Below, one piece after another: positions 5,377-7,373 of a stretch of DNA of 7,373 nucleotides (the stretch's first letter is position 1; every line of letters begins with the position of its first letter). A model generated the notes under the pieces. It did not search any database. It worked only from the letters and a program-made list of their open reading frames with translations, and had not been told where the DNA came from. The stretch lies in NCBI GenBank assembly GCA_040508515.1, contig JBEVMS010000080.1, positions 1 through 7,373 on the forward strand, read 5' to 3'. This DNA comes from JBEVMS01 sp040508515 (lineage in GTDB: Bacteria > Pseudomonadota > Gammaproteobacteria > Xanthomonadales > Rhodanobacteraceae). The position numbers and the translations under genes were made by a program.

Positions 5377-6330
5377 CTAGACCAACTGCCCGGCGGCCTC
5401 GTGCAGATCGGCGATGTGCTGTTCCCACCAGCGCGCCTGGGCGGCGTAGGGAAAGGCGATGGGGAAGGCCGGATCAGCCCAGCGTGCGGCGATCCAGCCG
5501 GCGTAGTGCAGTTGGCGCATCGCGCGCAGGGCGGGCACCAGCGCCAATTCGCCGGGGTCGAAATCGCGGAACTGGCAATAGCCGTCCAGCAGTCCATTCA
5601 TCGCACGCTCGTCGTCGGCCAGCATCCACAGATCCTGCACGGCCGGCCCCATTCGCGCGTCGTCCAGATCGACGAAGTGCGGGCCGTGCTCGGTCCACAG
5701 CACATTGCCTGGATGGCAATCGCCGTGCAGGCGCAGTTGGCGCACTGGGCCGATCGCCTGCTCGCGCGCGGCAACGGCCTGTTCCAGCGTGTCGACGGCG
5801 GCGCGGTAGGCCGCGTGCAGGTGCGCGGGCAACAGCGGCGAGGCCAGCACCGCGGCGCTGGGTGCATGGATCATGCTGGCGCGATCGAGCCGGCCGCGAT
5901 GGGCGAACGGCGCCCGCGCGCCGATGCCGTGCATGCGCGCGATCAGTCGCCCCAGCCATTCCAGTTGCGCGATCGATTCCAGCGTCGGCGCGCGCCCGCC
6001 ACGGCGCGGACTCAAGCTGTAGCGGTAACCGTGGTGATGCAGCAGGGTACGCCCGCCGACCATCAGCGGCGCGACCAGCGGCAGTTCGGCCTCGGCCAGT
6101 TCCTGCGCGAAGGCGTGTTCTTCCAAGATCGCCGCATCGCTCCAGCGCCGTGGCCGGTAGAACTTGGCGATCACCGGCGGGGCATCCTCGATGCCGACCT
6201 GCCAGACGCGGTTCTCGTAGCTGTTGAGCGCCAGCAGGCGGCCATCGGGCCACAGTCCGCAAGCCTCGATGGCGCCCAGTACCACGTCGGGTGAGAGCCC
6301 GGCGAACGGCGTTTCGTCGATGCCGGGCAC
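5377..6330 (-). CDS. srkA: Stress response serine/threonine protein kinase SrkA (YihE/RdoA)
   Basis: The 317-residue protein matches E. coli SrkA (328 residues) along its length: LNSYENRVWQV and VIAKFYRPRRWSDAAILEEH (K56 likely binds ATP; the acidic helix follows), then LRLHGDCHPGNVLW with catalytic D204 and N209, and FVDLDDARMGPAVQDLWML with metal-binding D221. ADPAFPIAFP near the C-terminus is also typical. The fold is that of aminoglycoside/choline kinases (APH family). SrkA is a cytoplasmic kinase that in E. coli helps cells survive envelope and oxidative stress and counters toxin-mediated death; its targets here are unknown. I use GTG 6330, which directly abuts the thioesterase TGA (TGAGTG) and gives an N-terminus of family length; it lacks a strong ribosome-binding site, so translation is probably coupled to the upstream gene. 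Confidence 0.94.
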   Translation of the reverse strand: MPGIDETPFAGLSPDVVLGAIEACGLWPDGRLLALNSYENRVWQVGIEDAPPVIAKFYRPRRWSDAAILEEHAFAQELAEAELPLVAPLMVGGRTLLHHHGYRYSLSPRRGGRAPTLESIAQLEWLGRLIARMHGIGARAPFAHRGRLDRASMIHAPSAAVLASPLLPAHLHAAYRAAVDTLEQAVAAREQAIGPVRQLRLHGDCHPGNVLWTEHGPHFVDLDDARMGPAVQDLWMLADDERAMNGLLDGYCQFRDFDPGELALVPALRAMRQLHYAGWIAARWADPAFPIAFPYAAQARWWEQHIADLHEAAGQLV

Positions 6331-6768
6331 TCAGGTGGCCGCGTCGCGCTTGGGCATCACCGCCATGGTGATGCGCGAGATGCACACCAGCGCGCCAGAT
6401 TCGTCCTCGATGCGGATCTGCCACACCTGCGTGCTGCGGCCGATATGCAGCGCGCTGGCGGTGCCCATCACCACGCCGCTGCGCACGCTACGCACATGGT
6501 TGGCGTTGATCTCGATGCCGACGGTGATCTGGCTGGCCGGGTCGAGCGTCAGCATCGCCGCGCTGGAGCCGAGCGTTTCAGCCAGCGCCACCGAGGCGCC
6601 GCCGTGCAGCAGGCCATACGGCTGATGGGTGCGCGCGTCCACCGGCATGCTGGCGCGAAGCCAATCGTCGCCGGCCGCGACGAAGCAAATACCCAGCGCC
6701 TGCATCAGCGTGTTGTCGCTGGCGCGGTTGAGTGCGTCGATATCCGGCTGCTGCTTCCACACGCTCAT
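6331..6768 (-). CDS. ydiI: Hotdog-fold acyl-CoA thioesterase, YdiI/MenI type
   Basis: The 145-residue protein closely matches E. coli YdiI/MenI (136 residues). The signature THQPYGLLHGGASVALAETLGS holds the expected catalytic set Q49, H55 and E64, and INANHVRS (87-94) and STQVWQIRI (112-120) are also family hallmarks. It should hydrolyse aromatic or other acyl-CoA thioesters as a tetramer in the cytoplasm. In E. coli the physiological role is 1,4-dihydroxy-2-naphthoyl-CoA hydrolysis in menaquinone synthesis, but no men gene is nearby, so the substrate is open. I choose ATG 6768 because GAGGA (complement of 6776-6780) lies seven bases upstream and homologues begin WK; a GTG at 6822 would add 18 unrelated residues and cross that ribosome-binding site. 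It is first in a likely unit with srkA, with no gap between them. Confidence 0.92.
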   Translation of the reverse strand: MSVWKQQPDIDALNRASDNTLMQALGICFVAAGDDWLRASMPVDARTHQPYGLLHGGASVALAETLGSSAAMLTLDPASQITVGIEINANHVRSVRSGVVMGTASALHIGRSTQVWQIRIEDESGALVCISRITMAVMPKRDAAT

Positions 6769-6831
6769 GATTGATTCCTCACCCAGAAGCCGCCATTGTC
6801 GGATGTCCCCCGCCGCAACCACAATGCGCTC
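6769..6831. promoter_or_regulatory. Divergent spacer with the thioesterase ribosome-binding site and a weak promoter candidate
   Basis: This 63-base gap separates two diverging genes, so it should carry promoters in both directions. On the - strand, TTGTGG (complement of 6819-6824) and GACAAT (complement of 6795-6800) have an 18-base spacer and would start transcription about 20 bases before the thioesterase ATG, just upstream of its GAGGA. The -35 match is poor. I see no clear promoter or ribosome-binding site for the + strand gene, whose transcript may be leaderless or very short-leadered. Confidence 0.28.
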
Positions 6832-7373
6832 GTGCCCCCAACCTATACCGTTACCCTCAAAGCCTCCGGCCGTCGTTTCGATGTGGCCATCGGCGAAACC
6901 GTGCTGGAGGCCGCTCAGCGCGCCGGCATCGCGTTGCCTTATTCGTGCCGTTCGGGCGTGTGCGCCAGTTGCCAGGCGACCTTACTGAAGGGGCGCTGCA
7001 GTTATCCGCGCAATCCGCCGCTGGCGTTGTCGGCGCAGGAGCAATCGCACCACGCGGTGCTGCTGTGCCAGGCGGTGCCGTGCAGCGATCTGCTGATCGA
7101 CGCGCGCGAAGTGCCTTCGGTGGAAGACATCGCGCGGCGCCAGCTCGATGTGGTGGTGGCCGAGAAGTGGATGCTGGCGCCCGACGTGGTCGGCGTGCGC
7201 CTGCTGCCGGCCCCGGGCGAGCGCGCGCTGCAATGGCTGCACGGGCAATATCTGGATGTGCTGCTGCCGGAAGGCCGCCGCCGGCCGTTTTCGATCGCCA
7301 ACGGCCCGAATCGGCAGGAATTGATCGAACTGCACGTACGCCACGCTTCCGGCGGCGGCTTCACCGGCTGGGT
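6832..7373 (+). CDS. 2Fe-2S ferredoxin/FAD-dependent NAD(P)H oxidoreductase, N-terminal part (runs off the window)
   Basis: The first 180 residues are visible of a protein usually near 340. Residues 1-95 form a plant-type ferredoxin domain with cluster ligands C39, C44, C47 (CRSGVCASC) and C79 (LLCQA). A ferredoxin-reductase-type FAD domain begins near 104, with RRPFSIAN (150-157) as the FAD-binding R-x-Y/F-S motif and the start of a GG-containing motif at the window edge; the NAD(P)H domain lies beyond. Such proteins pass electrons from NAD(P)H through FAD to the 2Fe-2S cluster and on to an oxygenase, dehydratase or quinone-related partner. Databases often call this architecture CDP-6-deoxy-delta-3,4-glucoseen reductase (AscD), but no dideoxysugar gene is here, so that name is doubtful. 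I start at GTG 6832, which yields the usual short lead before the YTVTLK strand; ATG 6824 is in another frame. No ribosome-binding site is evident. Confidence 0.87.
   Translation, partial: MPPTYTVTLKASGRRFDVAIGETVLEAAQRAGIALPYSCRSGVCASCQATLLKGRCSYPRNPPLALSAQEQSHHAVLLCQAVPCSDLLIDAREVPSVEDIARRQLDVVVAEKWMLAPDVVGVRLLPAPGERALQWLHGQYLDVLLPEGRRRPFSIANGPNRQELIELHVRHASGGGFTGW

Noticed and set aside
5401..6294. 297-codon + strand frame opposite srkA
   Set aside because: srkA has intact kinase motifs. The opposite frame is a Q/R/A/G-rich shadow with no ribosome-binding site.
6769..6822. Upstream GTG start for the thioesterase
   Set aside because: It would add 18 residues not seen in YdiI homologues and overrun the GAGGA ribosome-binding site that fits ATG 6768.

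Overview
This is a GC-rich chromosomal window, probably from a gammaproteobacterium. The closest protein matches from memory are to E. coli YgbJ/LtnD, YgbK/OtnK, YgbM/OtnI, YgiB, YgiC, SrkA/YihE and YdiI/MenI. Strong G/C at third codon positions, and a ferredoxin-flavin reductase of the kind usually labelled 'CDP-6-deoxy-delta-3,4-glucoseen reductase', point to the Xanthomonadaceae/Lysobacteraceae. The family assignment is an inference, not proven by the sequence. I see no rRNA, tRNA, CRISPR array, transposase, integrase or prophage gene.

Left part (1-2418, + strand): the 3' end of an L-threonate dehydrogenase gene (ltnD), then otnI (2-oxo-tetronate isomerase) and otnK (3-oxo-tetronate kinase), which overlap by 4 bases (ATGA). 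Together these oxidise, isomerise and phosphorylate four-carbon sugar acids. The final step, the decarboxylase OtnC that yields dihydroxyacetone phosphate, is not in the window and may lie upstream.

Middle part (2461-4962, - strand): a small four-helix membrane protein of unknown function converges on otnK. Behind it, after a 304-base gap with a candidate terminator, lies a tight ygiB-ygiC pair. It encodes a DUF1190 lipoprotein with a six-residue glutamine tract and a glutathionylspermidine-synthase-like ATP-grasp enzyme without the amidase domain. A 14-bp perfect palindrome sits just before the ygiC start.

Right part (4963-7373): a 414-base gap holds a stop-interrupted reading frame whose last ~20 residues look protein-like, possibly the remnant of a lost gene. 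Then, still on the - strand, come srkA (stress-response kinase A) and a YdiI/MenI-type hotdog thioesterase; the thioesterase TGA directly abuts the srkA GTG. A 63-base divergent spacer separates the thioesterase from a + strand gene for a 2Fe-2S/FAD oxidoreductase that runs off the window end.

Overall this is ordinary chromosome with recognisable families. I do not see a convincing new multi-gene system. The points most worth checking are the possible gene remnant upstream of ygiB, the palindrome and polyglutamine tract in ygiB-ygiC, the uncertain roles of the YgiB/YgiC pair and of the YdiI-type thioesterase, and the missing decarboxylase of the sugar-acid pathway.
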